From Uranotaenia lowii (taxonomy: Eukaryota; Arthropoda; Insecta; Diptera; Culicidae): DNA of 64,000 nucleotides. The stretch covers positions 51,442,490 through 51,506,489 of the forward strand of contig NC_073691.1 in NCBI RefSeq assembly GCF_029784155.1, read 5' to 3'. Within the stretch, counting starts at the first letter, position 1, and each line of letters starts with the position of its first letter. This document shows positions 1-11,040 of the stretch, in pieces. The translations under genes were made by a program, and so were the position numbers. The notes beneath the pieces are model-generated. The model made no database searches. It was not told the origin of the DNA and saw only the letters and a program-made list of their open reading frames with translations.

Positions 1-1036
1 GAGACTCCAGGAAAAAACAGGAGCACCAGCAAAAAAAATCCGGGTTAATTGCATTACAACCTCTCTACGTTAAGAAGTCGCTAGCCGGCTCCATCCATAG
101 TGCGCGCCCGGGGTCGTTCGCCTTCTTTTTCCCGAGCGAGACCACACTTGGGGCGGCTTCGACTCGGACATCATATATCATCCGAGAGCGCTACGCTCTC
201 TCGGAATAATACTGTAAGTACTATTTAATAGTCACAGCAAGACGCAAGAAAAAACGGCCGGATAACTGAAAAAATACAGCACTGTGACGCGAAGGAATAT
301 TCGCAACACAATATGTCCCCAGCAGCGCAGTACAAAACCTAGGAAGGAGGTTAGTACTTGCCCCAAGTTTATGGCAAAGGCAAATGGTTTCGTTATCCAT
401 TAGAAGCTAGCCGAAGGAAGTTCGTCGTTTAAGGCTAATGTCTCCAATGACGGTGACGTTTCTTTTTATTTTCCTTCGTTGAAATAGGAAACAGGTCACC
501 CATCCACAATGGACATCTGTTGCCGACTAGCGGAAGCTGCACCGAGAGATGTCTTCCTTTCCGCTAACAACGACTTCTCGGTTTGATCTAGTCAATTTTC
601 TAGATTAACTTTGACGATAAAAGTTGGTCCGTTTGCCGGCAGAAAGAAATAAAAATGACCTGCAAAGAGGCTATAAACCATGCGAAAATAATCATAACTA
701 TGTCCATCTCCCGGGCACCAGCATCTGCCAGTAAGTAGGGATGGCATAAAACTTACCTCGTAAGAGCATCTACGAGAGGGAGACAGAGAGACGGGTAAAT
801 TGAAGTGGTCTCACAATGGCGACGAAGACAACGTCACATCTCGAGGCGCACTGCTTCGACTTCTTCTTCGGGTCCATTAAAAAGGGGAGCATAAAAAATC
901 GCGTATACAATGAGTGAAATAACGGCAGCAACAACAACAACAATGGACCGGAGCATAACAGCTGAGAAGTCACCACAAAGAATGGTCCCGAATGCCGTGG
1001 CTCATTACTGTATTGTACGCTACAGTGTTGCGTCAA
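1..1036. other. Non-coding DNA, no feature recognised
   Basis: No reading frame with a recognisable domain and no clear repeat is visible. Base composition is more balanced than in the AT-rich block that follows, so this could be intergenic or intronic single-copy DNA. A short open frame on the minus strand near 770-1036 has low-complexity leucine-rich content and no family signature. Confidence 0.5.
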
Positions 1037-1345
1037 CCCTTTAAAGAATGGTTCCTTCTATGGTTTAAGTTAGGGTGAAACATTTTTCAACTATACCTCT
1101 ATTATTTTGACCATAAAGTTCCCGAGTTGAAGTGATATTCAAACTTAACAAGGGCAATCGATTAAAATCGATACCAAGGAAAACTTTACCAAGGGTTAAT
1201 CAACCTTTCAAGAATGATTCCTCCTATGATTGAAGTTAAGGTAAACAATTTTTCAACAATACTTCTATTATTTTGACCGCAAGAAGGACAATCGATTAAA
1301 ATCCCTTCAGGAAAACTTTTTCCTAAGGGTTAATCCAACACCTAG
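1037..1345. repeat. Two diverged tandem copies of a ~150-bp unit
   Basis: Copy 1 starts near 1037 and copy 2 near 1204. Both run through the same ordered words: a start like CTTTaaAGAATGgTTCC, then TTTTTCAAC, then CTATTATTTTGACC, then CAATCGATTAAAATC, then AAGGGTTAATC. Copy 2 lacks a short internal stretch. The similarity is direct, not inverted, so this is a simple old tandem duplication. No coding potential is seen. Confidence 0.6.
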
Positions 1346-1972
1346 TGAAAATTACCAGCATTTCGCATTATCGCGTGAACCTAATTCCAAGCTTCAGCAA
1401 AAGGAAAAACTTCTCACGAAGCGCGGCAACCAATCTGAACCGGTAGAGTGTTGCTGCTGCATTCATTCATTTATTCGAAGCTTAAGGTTTTTTTCTGCTT
1501 TGTTTTTTTCATGGTTTGGTTTTGTTTTCGGTTCACGAATTTTTTCTGCAGTAGGAAAAGCGAACCGACCGTGACCGGTGGCATTGGGGATTATGATGCA
1601 TGTTACTGCAAGGTGCTTGCAGTAATCGGCTGTGGGTGGGCCCCAGGTACTTTGCAGTTGTAGTTCGCCGCCGGAGCGAACTGTTGAAATAACATACCAA
1701 CTAAATATAACTATTAGCTGTACTAATAATAGTAAAACATTGACCACAAACATCAGCTGCCTCAGCTGGTGGAACGAACGACCCAAAGCTAATAGACTTC
1801 GGTAATGCATGTTAGCTTTTGGTAAGTTAATGATTATGTGCGGGGGTTTTCCGCTTTCGTTGGGTGCAAGCGAATTTTGAAATTGATTTCCATTTTTTGT
1901 GTTGCTCAATCAGTTCAAAGCTTCAAGATATTTGAAATATGATATTCGAAATAAAAGTCAACATTTCATTAC
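1346..1972. other. Non-coding DNA with one unsupported minus-strand frame
   Basis: A 148-codon open frame runs on the minus strand (1463-1909). It contains one hydrophobic segment but matches no family I recognise, and its C-terminal half reads like translated T-rich spacer. Nothing else stands out. Confidence 0.4.
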
Positions 1973-2372
1973 TTAGCTGTAAATTTCTATAACATAAAAT
2001 GTAATTTTACTATTTTTGACACGTCGACATTCAAAATTTTTTACTGCGAAAACAAACAGACAAGGAGGAAAAGTAGAATTTACCTCAAGATTTGGTACAA
2101 TTTGGAAACTACTTACAGTTTTATTCGAGTTACATTAAACTGCATAAAATAAAAACTCAGCTGTTACTGTGCCAACTTAAAATCGCATGGAATTACGTTA
2201 CCGACTGTCAAATCTGTTTGACTACAAAAATAAATTAATTGTAAATTTACAGAGAGAATCACTATATTTGAACGATAAAATATATTAATTTTCACTGTAA
2301 ATTTACAATAAATTAATTGTAAATTTACTACTTTTGACGTGTAAATTTCAAAAACTCTTCCATTCGCCTCCA
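1973..2372. repeat. ~400-bp direct repeat, copy 1
   Basis: This block is repeated in the same orientation at 3141-3541. Shared landmarks occur in the same order: AACTTCTATAAC-like start, TGTAATTTTACGATTTT-like word, GACAAGGAGGAAA, GATTTGGTACAATTTGG, GCATGGAATTACGTTACC, then several copies of the palindrome TGTAAATTTACA. The copies are clearly diverged. The TGTAAATTTACA word also recurs down to about 4060, where a third partial copy is seen (3900-4060). Function is unknown; probably an old transposable element or satellite. Confidence 0.65.
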
Positions 2373-2411
2373 ATTAATGTTTTTTTTTTAATTCTTTCAA
2401 TAATTAACTAC

Positions 2412-2814
2412 TTCTATATATTATCACTTATTGATTTTTCTCGGTGAGTAAAACAACTATTTAATTATTTTCACGTAACGTTTCGGGCTACTTCTCTTCA
2501 CCCATCATCAGACGTAAAAACAGTAAGACAGCACAAGTTTACTCCACTCAGCTGCTTGTCGGTTTGTTTATTGTAAACAAACCGACAAGCAGCTGAGTGG
2601 AGTAAACTTGTGCTGTCTTACTGTTTATTGTAAACAAACCGACAAGCAGCTGAGTGGAGTAAACTTGTGCTGTCTTACTGTTTTTACGTCTGATGATGGG
2701 TGAAGAGAAGTAGCCCGAAACGTTACGTGAAAATAATTAAATAGTTGTTTTACTCACCGAGAAAAATCAATAAGTGATAATATATAAAAGGAACCGGTGA
2801 TTAAGTCTCGTAAA
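2412..2814. mobile_element. Foldback insertion with 10-bp target duplication and hammerhead-like motif
   Basis: A long inverted repeat runs from about 2412 to 2788: the left arm TATTATCACTTATTGATTTT is matched by its complement near 2763-2785. One stretch of the right arm (about 55 bases, starting GTAAACAAACCGACAAG) is present twice in tandem. The insertion is bounded by the direct repeat AATTAACTAC at 2402-2411 and 2815-2824, and the unbroken form of this junction is seen in the repeat copy near 3134. A non-palindromic tail of about 27 bases follows the right arm. Both arms contain a CTGATGA...CCCGAAA core (plus strand 2690-2720). I infer a non-autonomous foldback, possibly derived from a Penelope-like element. 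No protein is encoded. Confidence 0.7.
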
Positions 2815-3140
2815 AATTAACTACCTCGCTGTAAACTTCTATAACATTAAATGTAATTTTACGATTTTAAGCAACCTACTACTGTGAAGTTTAAAGACTT
2901 TTTTTGGCAATGTTCGCGCGAAAAATATTCATGCTAGGAATATACGTAAAGAAAAATTCACAAAAATGTATTGATCGTGTTATTGTCAAATTTGTTTCAC
3001 AACTTCTTGTGTAAGATTACATGCAATCAGCTGTAAAATTACATTAAGGAGGTCTTAACAAATCCAATTGCACTGCAGGGATTCACTCATCAGGTTTTTG
3101 TTTGTAACAACGATTTGTTTCTATTCGTTCAACATTTAAC

Positions 3141-3541
3141 TACTTTGATGTAAACTTCTATAACTTAAAATGTAATATTACGATTTTCGACAGGTCGTAA
3201 TATAAAGCTCTCGAATTCGAAAACAATCAGACAAGGAGGAAAGTAAGAACTTACCTTGAGATTTGGTACAATTTGGAAATTATTTACATTTCAATTTGAG
3301 TAACATTAAACTTCATAAAATTTAAATTTCAGCTGCTACTGTGCAAACTTAAAATAGCATGGAATTACGTTACCGACTGTCAATATAACACAAATTAATT
3401 AATTGTTAATTTACAAAGAAAAACAATAAATTTTAATGATAAGATATACTGATTTTCACTGTAAATTAACAGTGCATGAATTGTAAATATACAACTTTTA
3501 ACGTGTAAATATGAAAATCTCTTACATTCGACTGCAAACAG
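3141..3541. repeat. ~400-bp direct repeat, copy 2
   Basis: Partner of 1973-2372, in the same orientation and with the same ordered landmarks, but without the foldback that follows copy 1. Its left flank (CATTTAACTACTTTGATG) matches both flanks of the foldback at 2412-2814 and so shows what the empty target site looked like. Confidence 0.65.
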
Positions 3542-3594
3542 ACTAGTATGAAATGTTCAATTTAATAAATTCAATACGGTTTCATGTAATATCA

Positions 3595-6490
3595 CTTATC
3601 AATTACTGTAAAATTACAGGATAAAAATTGAGATTGTTATTATTCTTAAAAACATATTTTATTCATTTGGTTTCGACCATAAACAATTTTTGTCATTCTG
3701 AGCTGTAAAATTACATTTTTTTTTCATCTCGCTTATCTGAACTGAAACGAAAGAGATTAATTTGGGCTGGTATGCAGACATACACCCAATATGAAAATAA
3801 CAAAGACTAGAAAAAAAGTTTTAAAAAAAAACAAAAACAGGAATAAACAAAATAGAAGGAAACAATTGAAGAAAATGGATTCAGTGAAAAGGTGAAAAAA
3901 AATAATATGATAGAAAAAGAGAATTTGTATAACAACAAAAATAAATTGATTGTAAATTTACAGAGAAAATCAGTAAATTGGAAGAATAAGATTATTGCCT
4001 TTCACTGTAAATTTACAAAAAAGAATTGTAACTTTATAACTTTTGTAAATTTACATCCAAGACTATTAGGCAAGGCAAGAATACAACATTTAAAAAAAGA
4101 ATATTTACAAAAACGATAACAGAGCTAGCAAGACGCTGTAAAATATTTAAAAATATACGGGATGAGAAAAAACAGAGACGATGTGAAAAGAAAAAAAAAT
4201 AAAGAAAAATTTGAATAAGTAAATATCGAAAATATTTTTAAAAAATCATTAATTTACAAGAATTCAAAAAAAACATCCCGAAAACGTAAATAACCATCAA
4301 TTAACATTACATAGCAAAAAACACTAACAAATTTGTTCAATATGTGAAATGACATGTGAAATAACGTTGAAATTACAAGTTAAAAATTAAGAACAAAACA
4401 TTAAAAAATAAACAAGATGAGAAAAAAGAGGACGATGCGAATACTTAGAAAAAAGTCAATAAAGTAAAAGAAAATTTTCAATAAGAAAATATCGAAAATA
4501 TTCAACAAAATTCAAAATTTACAAAAATAAAAAATAGAAATTCCTAAAACATTTTTGAAAAAATCATTAATATACATTACAAATTGGTTTAATATGTGAC
4601 ATAACATGTGAAATGCATTTAAAATTACAGGTTAAAAATTAAGAATAAAACATATAAAAATATACGAGATGAGAAAAAAGAAAACGATGCAAATAGACAA
4701 AAAAATCAAAAAAATTAAGAGCAAAACATTTTGAAAAAAAAATTATTAATTTACAAGAATAAAAAAAACGATGCAAATTTAAAAAAAAATAAAAAAATTT
4801 AAAAAAAAATTGAAGAAAATTTTAAATAAGAATACATCAAAATTGTTCAACAAAAATTATTAATTTACTAGAAAAAAAAAGGAATTCCGAAAACATTAAA
4901 CAAAATCAATCATTTACATAACATAGCAAATAACACACAAACAAATTCGTTCAATATGTGAAATAACATGTGAAATACTCACATTTTCGTAGATGACGGA
5001 AAGAATTAAAGAAACATAAGCTATCAAAGAACGAAAGAACATAAGCCGTAAATATCAAGAAATTTTCGAAAAAGATACAAAGGCTCACCGACAGGTCGGT
5101 GAGCCGTTGTATCTTTTTCGAAAAATTCATGATATTTACGGCTTATGTTCTTTCGTTCTTTGATAGCTTATGTTTCTTTAATTCTTTCCGTCATCTACGA
5201 AAATGTGATTATTTTCAGGTACCAAGATGTAACAAACGATTTCATAACATCAGTATTGATGTGAAATACCTTCAAAATAACAAGTTGAAAATTAAGATTA
5301 AAACATATGAAAATACACGACATGAGAGAAAAGAGGACGATACGAATAGAAAAAAATTTAAAAAAAAATTATAATTTTCTATAAAGAAATATCAAAAATC
5401 TTCAACAAAATTCATTTATTTACAAGAATAAAAAAAGAAATCCGGAAAACATTGAGAAAATCATTAACTTACATTTAATAGCAAATAAAACACAAACAAA
5501 TTTGTTCAATATATAGAATTACATGTGAAAAACTTTTTAAATTACAGGATAAAACTTAAGAACAAAACATTTAAAAATATAAGAGATTAGAAAAAAATAA
5601 CCGTGTCAAAAGAAAAGAAATAAAAAAAATAAAAATTTAAGAAAAATTTCAAAAGGAAATAAAAAAAATATTCAACCAAATTCATTAATTTACAAGAAAA
5701 AAAAAGAAATCCCGAAAACTTAAAAAAAAAATCATTAATTTACATTACATAGCAACTAACACAAAAACAAATTTGTTCAATATGTGAAATTGAAATACCT
5801 ACAAATACCTACAAATAATATTCCAAGATAAAATAAAGAACAAAACATTTAAAAATATACTACATGAGAAAAAATAGGACGATGCAAATAGAAAAAAAAA
5901 TAAAAAATTGAAAAAAAATTAAATAAGGAAATATTGAAAACGTTTAATTCAATTAATTAATTTACAAAATAAAAAAAAATCCCGACAAAATTAAAAGTAA
6001 ATTATTAATTAACATAAATTACAAATAACGCATATCCAAATTTGTTCAATATGTAAAATTACATGTGAAATACCTTTAAAATTACAGGATAAAAAATGAG
6101 ATTGTTGTTGTTATCAAAAACTATTCTTTTTTTATCAGTTTCTACCATTAACGATTTTAATCATTCTGAAACTTAAAATTACATTATTTTTCATCTGGCT
6201 TGTCTATACTGAAACAAAAGAGATCAATTTTGAGCTGGTATGCAGATAAACCATCTGATGAAGATGACAAAAAATAGAAGCTATTGAATAAAAGCATTAA
6301 TTTCCATAAATTTCAAACAACACTCAAACAAATTTGTTCAGTATGATTTCATGTAAAATTACTTATAAATACCTTAAAAATTACAGGATGAAAACTGAGA
6401 TTGTTGTTATTTTTGAAAAAATAGTCTACCGTAAACCGTAAACGATTTTTGTCATTCTAAGATAAAATTACAGTTTTTTCATCTGGCTAA
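3595..6490. repeat. AT-rich tandem array, unit about 250-290 bp
   Basis: Two landmarks recur at near-regular spacing. The word ACAAATTTGTTCAATATGTG or a close variant starts near 4327, 4578, 4940, 5485, 5768, 6037 and 6324. A second word like TTTAAAAATATACNNGATGAG occurs near 4147, 4403, 4651, 5308, 5570 and 5848. Between them lie AATCATTAATTTACA and ATTACATAGCAAA. Flanking both sides is another shared block (about 3600-3790, 6060-6250, 6340-6490) with GAGATTGTTGTTAT, TGTCATTCT and GAGCTGGTATGCAGA. The array is broken at 4979-5258 by an insertion. The sequence is A-rich with no coding signal. Confidence 0.65.
4979..5258. mobile_element. Foldback insertion, 230-bp near-perfect hairpin with 11-bp target duplication
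   Basis: Bases 4979-5208 form an almost perfect palindrome whose centre is GGCTCACCGAC-AG-GTCGGTGAGCC (5082-5105), leaving a loop of only two bases. A tail of about 50 non-palindromic bases follows. The whole is flanked by ATGTGAAATAC at 4968-4978 and 5259-5269, a sequence present once in other units of the surrounding array, so this is a true insertion. Its layout (hairpin plus one-sided tail plus long target duplication) is the same as that of 2412-2814, although the sequences differ. No coding region is present. Confidence 0.75.
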
Positions 6491-7746
6491 GACAGTTAGA
6501 TGATAAAAAAGACGAAAATATGATTCAAACAAAGAAGGTAAAATTCCATTGAAAAATACCTGTGACAAAGTGTAAAATTACAGGATACATCTTTGATCCG
6601 CTTGAAATAACTTTTATTTCAAATCTTGTTTTTTTGCATGAATATGAAACATTTTATTTACCTTTGTTTATAGACGATGTTCTTATTCTGTTATGTAATT
6701 TGCATTTTAGGGAACCAAAAAATATAAAAAAGGTAAAAACTTGCAATCAGAAGAACTTAAAAAATATTGAAATAGAAAAGATACTGTATGTGAAAAGTTA
6801 ACAAAAATAAGGAACAGAAGAAAAATGCATACAATAAATAGAACGAAAAAAAAGAGAAAAAATAAAAGGCTAAGGCGCAAAGTTGTTGAATGAAATTTAA
6901 AGTAAATAGGACTGACGATGGTTGCTTTGCCTTTAGTTAGAAAAGTGCAAAGTTACATTTATTTTTTTTTTTTGCAAAACCGCTATAATGCAGCAGATCT
7001 AATGTTATTTAACAGGTAATTTACTGTAATTTTACTTTCTTTTCTACAAGCACACACGTGAACCATTTTCACTCAAAATGAAAGTGAGGAAAAATATGCA
7101 AGGAAGAAAACTGAACAATTGTTCAAAGTGAACAAATGCGACGCTTACAACACCTATAGCTTTTCCGTGTCATGCTTTCGCAGGCATTTCGCAGACCATT
7201 GAAACACAGAAGTTAGAAGTCATAACACAAATTTTTTCACGGTCGCCATGACCGAAACATTATATATGGATTTTTTTTTTTTCAATCACAAACTAGAACC
7301 GAGTTACCGATACAGCTTTTTTTCATGTTTTTCATTGGATTCGGCTAAAATTATACCATTGAGATTGTGCTGGATGACAGTACTCAATTTATTGGACCAT
7401 ATTTGATAGACTGTATATTTTCCCAGCACTCGCTAGGATTGTAGTGCTCCATTCGATGTTTCCCACAGCTTTGCAAAGTCATTTTCCGAACCTATCCTCA
7501 TCCCTTTCGTTGGAAACTAAAGAGTGGGGAAAATTACGAGGCACCTTTGTAGCCAGCATGGTCTACAAGTCTTAAAGCCAGCAAGCGAACTAATAATAAG
7601 AACTTGCGACTGGGCAGACTGACATTTCACAAACTGACTTACAGTAGTTGGCAACCTAAACAACTCTAAAATACCGATGCTTTAAGCATTGCTCTGTATC
7701 GGAAAAAGGATTAAATCACTAACCATGTTTTTTCTTTTTTTTACAG
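6491..7746. other. AT-rich non-coding DNA
   Basis: No gene is recognised. The first part still carries scattered words of the upstream array (GTAAAATTACAGGAT near 6570). After about 7030 the composition becomes more balanced and no repeat is visible. Confidence 0.4.
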
Positions 7747-7763
7747 ATTCCACTTTTGAACCG
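7747..7763 (+). other. Candidate 17-base microexon
   Basis: A strong 3' splice-site pattern (a long T tract ending TTTTTTTTACAG, 7730-7746) is followed 17 bases later by a strong 5' splice site GTAAGTTT at 7764. No neighbouring exon of a host gene is seen, so this rests on splice-site appearance alone. It may be chance. Confidence 0.15.
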
Positions 7764-7773
7764 GTAAGTTTAA

Positions 7774-8689
7774 CCCTTTCCTTCCCACGAGGTTTTTCAC
7801 GTTTTAAAAATAGAAATATTGATTTGCAGCTAAAGTTCTAGAACAAAAGATGCATAATTTAAGCCTACTTTAATGATCCATTTGATAAATTTGGGTTTTG
7901 AGGTGGATCATATGTGCTCCATTGGGAAGATAACAACACATAGGGTATAAATGAAAAACAAGAAATAATTGCCAAAAAACATGGAATTTCATCACTTCAT
8001 TGATCACAAACTAAAACGATCCTATTTGATGAAAAACTTCTTTGGTATACACATCCCTCGAAAGTCTATTTATTGAAACATCTGAAATTTTCATTTTTGC
8101 CTTGAACAATTGGCCGCCATGACACTTTGCGCAAGGGAAACAAAACATGCCGTTTTTCGAGAAAATCTCGAACTTTTACAAATATTTTGAGACATGTGGT
8201 CATTTAAGCAGATGAAATAACTATCCTGAAGCGATTTTTTTTATTGACAAAATGATTTTCTTGAGTATTGATAAGAAGCTGCATAAGAAGAAAAGTACGT
8301 TTTGTTCCCAGTGTATCACCAGTGATCCACTTTACTTACTCAAAAATTTATATGTTTTAGTTGAAATCTAAGTGAACCATCATTTGATTCTGCTTGCATA
8401 AGTAACCTTCTGCACGTCAGTATTTTTATTTGAAGGAAATTATAAAAACTTGTCAAGTTATTGAGCAACAAATGACGACTTGATTTAAATTCGAAAAAAA
8501 TCCAACTTTTTTGTAGCTTTTGATCTGCCAAGCAAAACCTAGCGAACCGATTTTCTTCAAATTTTGTGCAATGTTTCTTCACACATATCTACACATTCGG
8601 TGAAAAAATGGTGTTGATCCAAAGCGCCCAGTTCAAATGCGAGCTGTGCAAAGTTGTGGATCACCTGTGCTACCATGGGAAGGAAAGGG
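7774..8689. mobile_element. TTAA-type (piggyBac-like) non-autonomous element
   Basis: The left end CCCTTTCCTTCCCA (7774-7787) is matched by its complement TGGGAAGGAAAGGG at 8676-8689. The left end is preceded by TTAA (7770-7773). The right end is followed by CTAA (8690-8693), one substitution from TTAA. TTAA duplications are the mark of piggyBac-superfamily insertions. The interior is about 0.9 kb of AT-rich DNA without transposase. A 105-codon minus-strand frame crosses the right end and so is not a gene of the element. Confidence 0.5.
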
Positions 8690-8693
8690 CTAA

Positions 8694-10540
8694 CAGTCAT
8701 TTTTAGAACTTTCAACCATTCCGAACTAACAATCAGCAAACAAAGTAATTCAATGCCGACGGCGGCGGAAGTCATCAGCAATGTTTGACTTACAGAAACC
8801 AAAAAAAAAGCCGGAGCAATCATAACGAGCGCAAAATCGAGAGTGCAATCAATTAGGCAAATGGGTAAAGTCAATACTTGACTGGTGGGCTGTCAGGCAG
8901 CCCACGGAATGTCGAAAGCAGTTAATAATATTTTACATGATGACGACGGTGGCCTAGTCCGATGGTGGAAAATTGGCAGGGGGAAGAGCATTTTCGTCAT
9001 AATTAAAATTGCAAATCGAAATACAAGCGGAAAGCAGGCAACTTTGTCGTCGTCCACCCGTTATTTTCTCAGAATTTTGACGGGCTCCAGTGTAAAGTTG
9101 GGAAGAGCAAAAGCACAGTAACACATGAAAATTTACAATAATTGGTGCTTCGGTCCGATGTTGTATAATCCCGGCCCACTCAGAATGATCGAGAAATTTT
9201 CTCAATGATCCGCTTTACGAAAATAGAACGTTAATTGGTAGAAATATGAAATGTAGAATAAATCCCTTTTGGGAAATGAATTTTTTGTAGAGAAAAAAGT
9301 TAAATTTTCCATTTTAAACCTAAACCGTAAATTGCAAAATTTCGACGTTTCGACTCACTTTTAAACTTTTTCAGTGTGCGACTCATTTATTTAAAGATTG
9401 CGAACTCATAATTTCTGTTCACAATCCTTTATTTTTCCATTTTCTTTATGCAACCGACTGATTCAGTGTTCTACTTCTTCCAACTGAGCCGTCTAAAAAT
9501 ACGCATCAAAGATCCCGAAATCATCAGGGGAAATTACATCGATCCGGGACTACTCCTGGATGTAGGCAATTACGGTTGTTTCCTGGAATAATGTGGCAAC
9601 GAGAAAGAGGCTCGCGGATTTTTCGTTATCTCTTCTCTTCTCCGTTGCTTGTAGGCCACCGTCGTCTATACTTTTACATATTTATGAACGCTTCATAGCT
9701 CCGTGCTCTGTTTCTCCTGTCTGACGCTATTATTTCGAATCTTGGCCCTCCGATTTCGCGATCCCGCCGCGTGGAGCACCACCGAGAGCCATAAATATTT
9801 ATTAACAAAAGAGAGCAATTGGTGTGGTTGTTGGGGTACCTCGTTTTATTTTCTTTTTCCTCCGCCGAGTGGCGCGCGAAATTTCTGCCCTCCAAAACGC
9901 CAGTAACAACAACGATGAAAAATAAAACTTACAACTGGAATTGGCTGCCTTCTATCTATCTGTGCTGTGTTTATCTACGAGTCCCGAGTCAGAGAGATGA
10001 ATGGATATATTTTTATGCATAAATTGCTTTAACTGTAACTTTTTACGCTTGCCCAACTTTTTGCGGTTTTGATTTTTGCATTTGTTCGGCTATTTCAATC
10101 GGATGCGTTTTGTTGCGGCACATTTGGAAAGACCTTTCTTTCGTCTTTTTCCAGCATAATAGTTTCGACTATTTGGTGCAAAGCTGGGTGCATCGCCGGA
10201 TCACATCGGTTTGGGAAGTCAAAACAAAATGCAAAAAAAATGCACACACACAATGACCGGATATTTGAACTCATTTGCAGCATCGCCTCGGTGCTAGCCA
10301 GTCCAATTGGTTGGAAAACCGAGACCACTTTAAAAAGTCAAATGCGAAAACGTTTTATGCAAAAACCGAGACCCTTTTTTCGGTGCGGGTCACGCGTAAA
10401 AAATATGTCATGTGGTTTACCGCATTGTTTTCAATGATAGAATTTTTTTCTAATTAAAAAAAGCGCTAGACTTTCACACCAAACGATTGGATTCAAAACA
10501 TCTCAACAACTCTAAATTATTTGTGATCAATTCAACCAAC
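8694..10540. other. Non-coding DNA, no feature recognised
   Basis: Several frames of 60-120 codons overlap on both strands around 8885-9205 and 9674-10457, but none has a family motif, splice pattern or consistent codon use. Composition is moderately balanced with few repeats, as expected for single-copy intergenic or intronic DNA. Confidence 0.4.
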
Positions 10541-10554
10541 TATTTTTTCTCTTT

Positions 10555-11040
10555 CATCTCTAATTTCTGATCTCTGAATTTTAATCTTTCATCTCTCATC
10601 TCTCGTCTCTTATCTCTCATCTCTCATCTCTCATCTCTCATCTCTCATCTCTCATCTCTCATCTCTCATCTCTCATCTCTCATCTCTCATCTCTCATCTC
10701 TCATCTCTCATCTCTCATCTCTCATCTCTCATCTCTCATCTCTCATCTCTCATCTCTCATCTCTCATCTCTCATCTCTCATCTCTCATCTCTCATCTCTC
10801 ATCTCTCATCTCTCATCTCTCATCTCTTATCTCTCATCACTCATCTCTCATCACTCATCCCTCATTTCTCGTCCCTCATCCTTCATCCCTCATTACTCAT
10901 CCCTCATTACTCATCTCTCATTTCTCATCTCTCATCTCTCATCTCTAATCAATCATCTCTCATCTCTCATCACTCATCACTCACCTCTCATCTCTTGTCT
11001 CTCATCTCTTGTCTCTCATCTCTCATCACTCATGTCTCAT
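10555..11040. repeat. (CATCTCT)n heptamer microsatellite
   Basis: The 7-base unit CATCTCT is repeated almost perfectly from about 10592 to 10826. On both sides it decays into variants such as CATCACT, CATTACT, CATCCCT and TTGTCTCT. One strand is almost free of G. No coding potential; the unit length is not a multiple of three. Confidence 0.95.

Noticed and set aside
1463..1909. 148-residue membrane protein on the minus strand
   Set aside because: One hydrophobic stretch but no family resemblance, and the C-terminal half is translated T-rich spacer; no splice or start support.
8557..8874. Possible chemoreceptor-like fragment of 105 residues on the minus strand
   Set aside because: The frame crosses the right end of the TTAA element at 8689, so it joins unrelated DNA.
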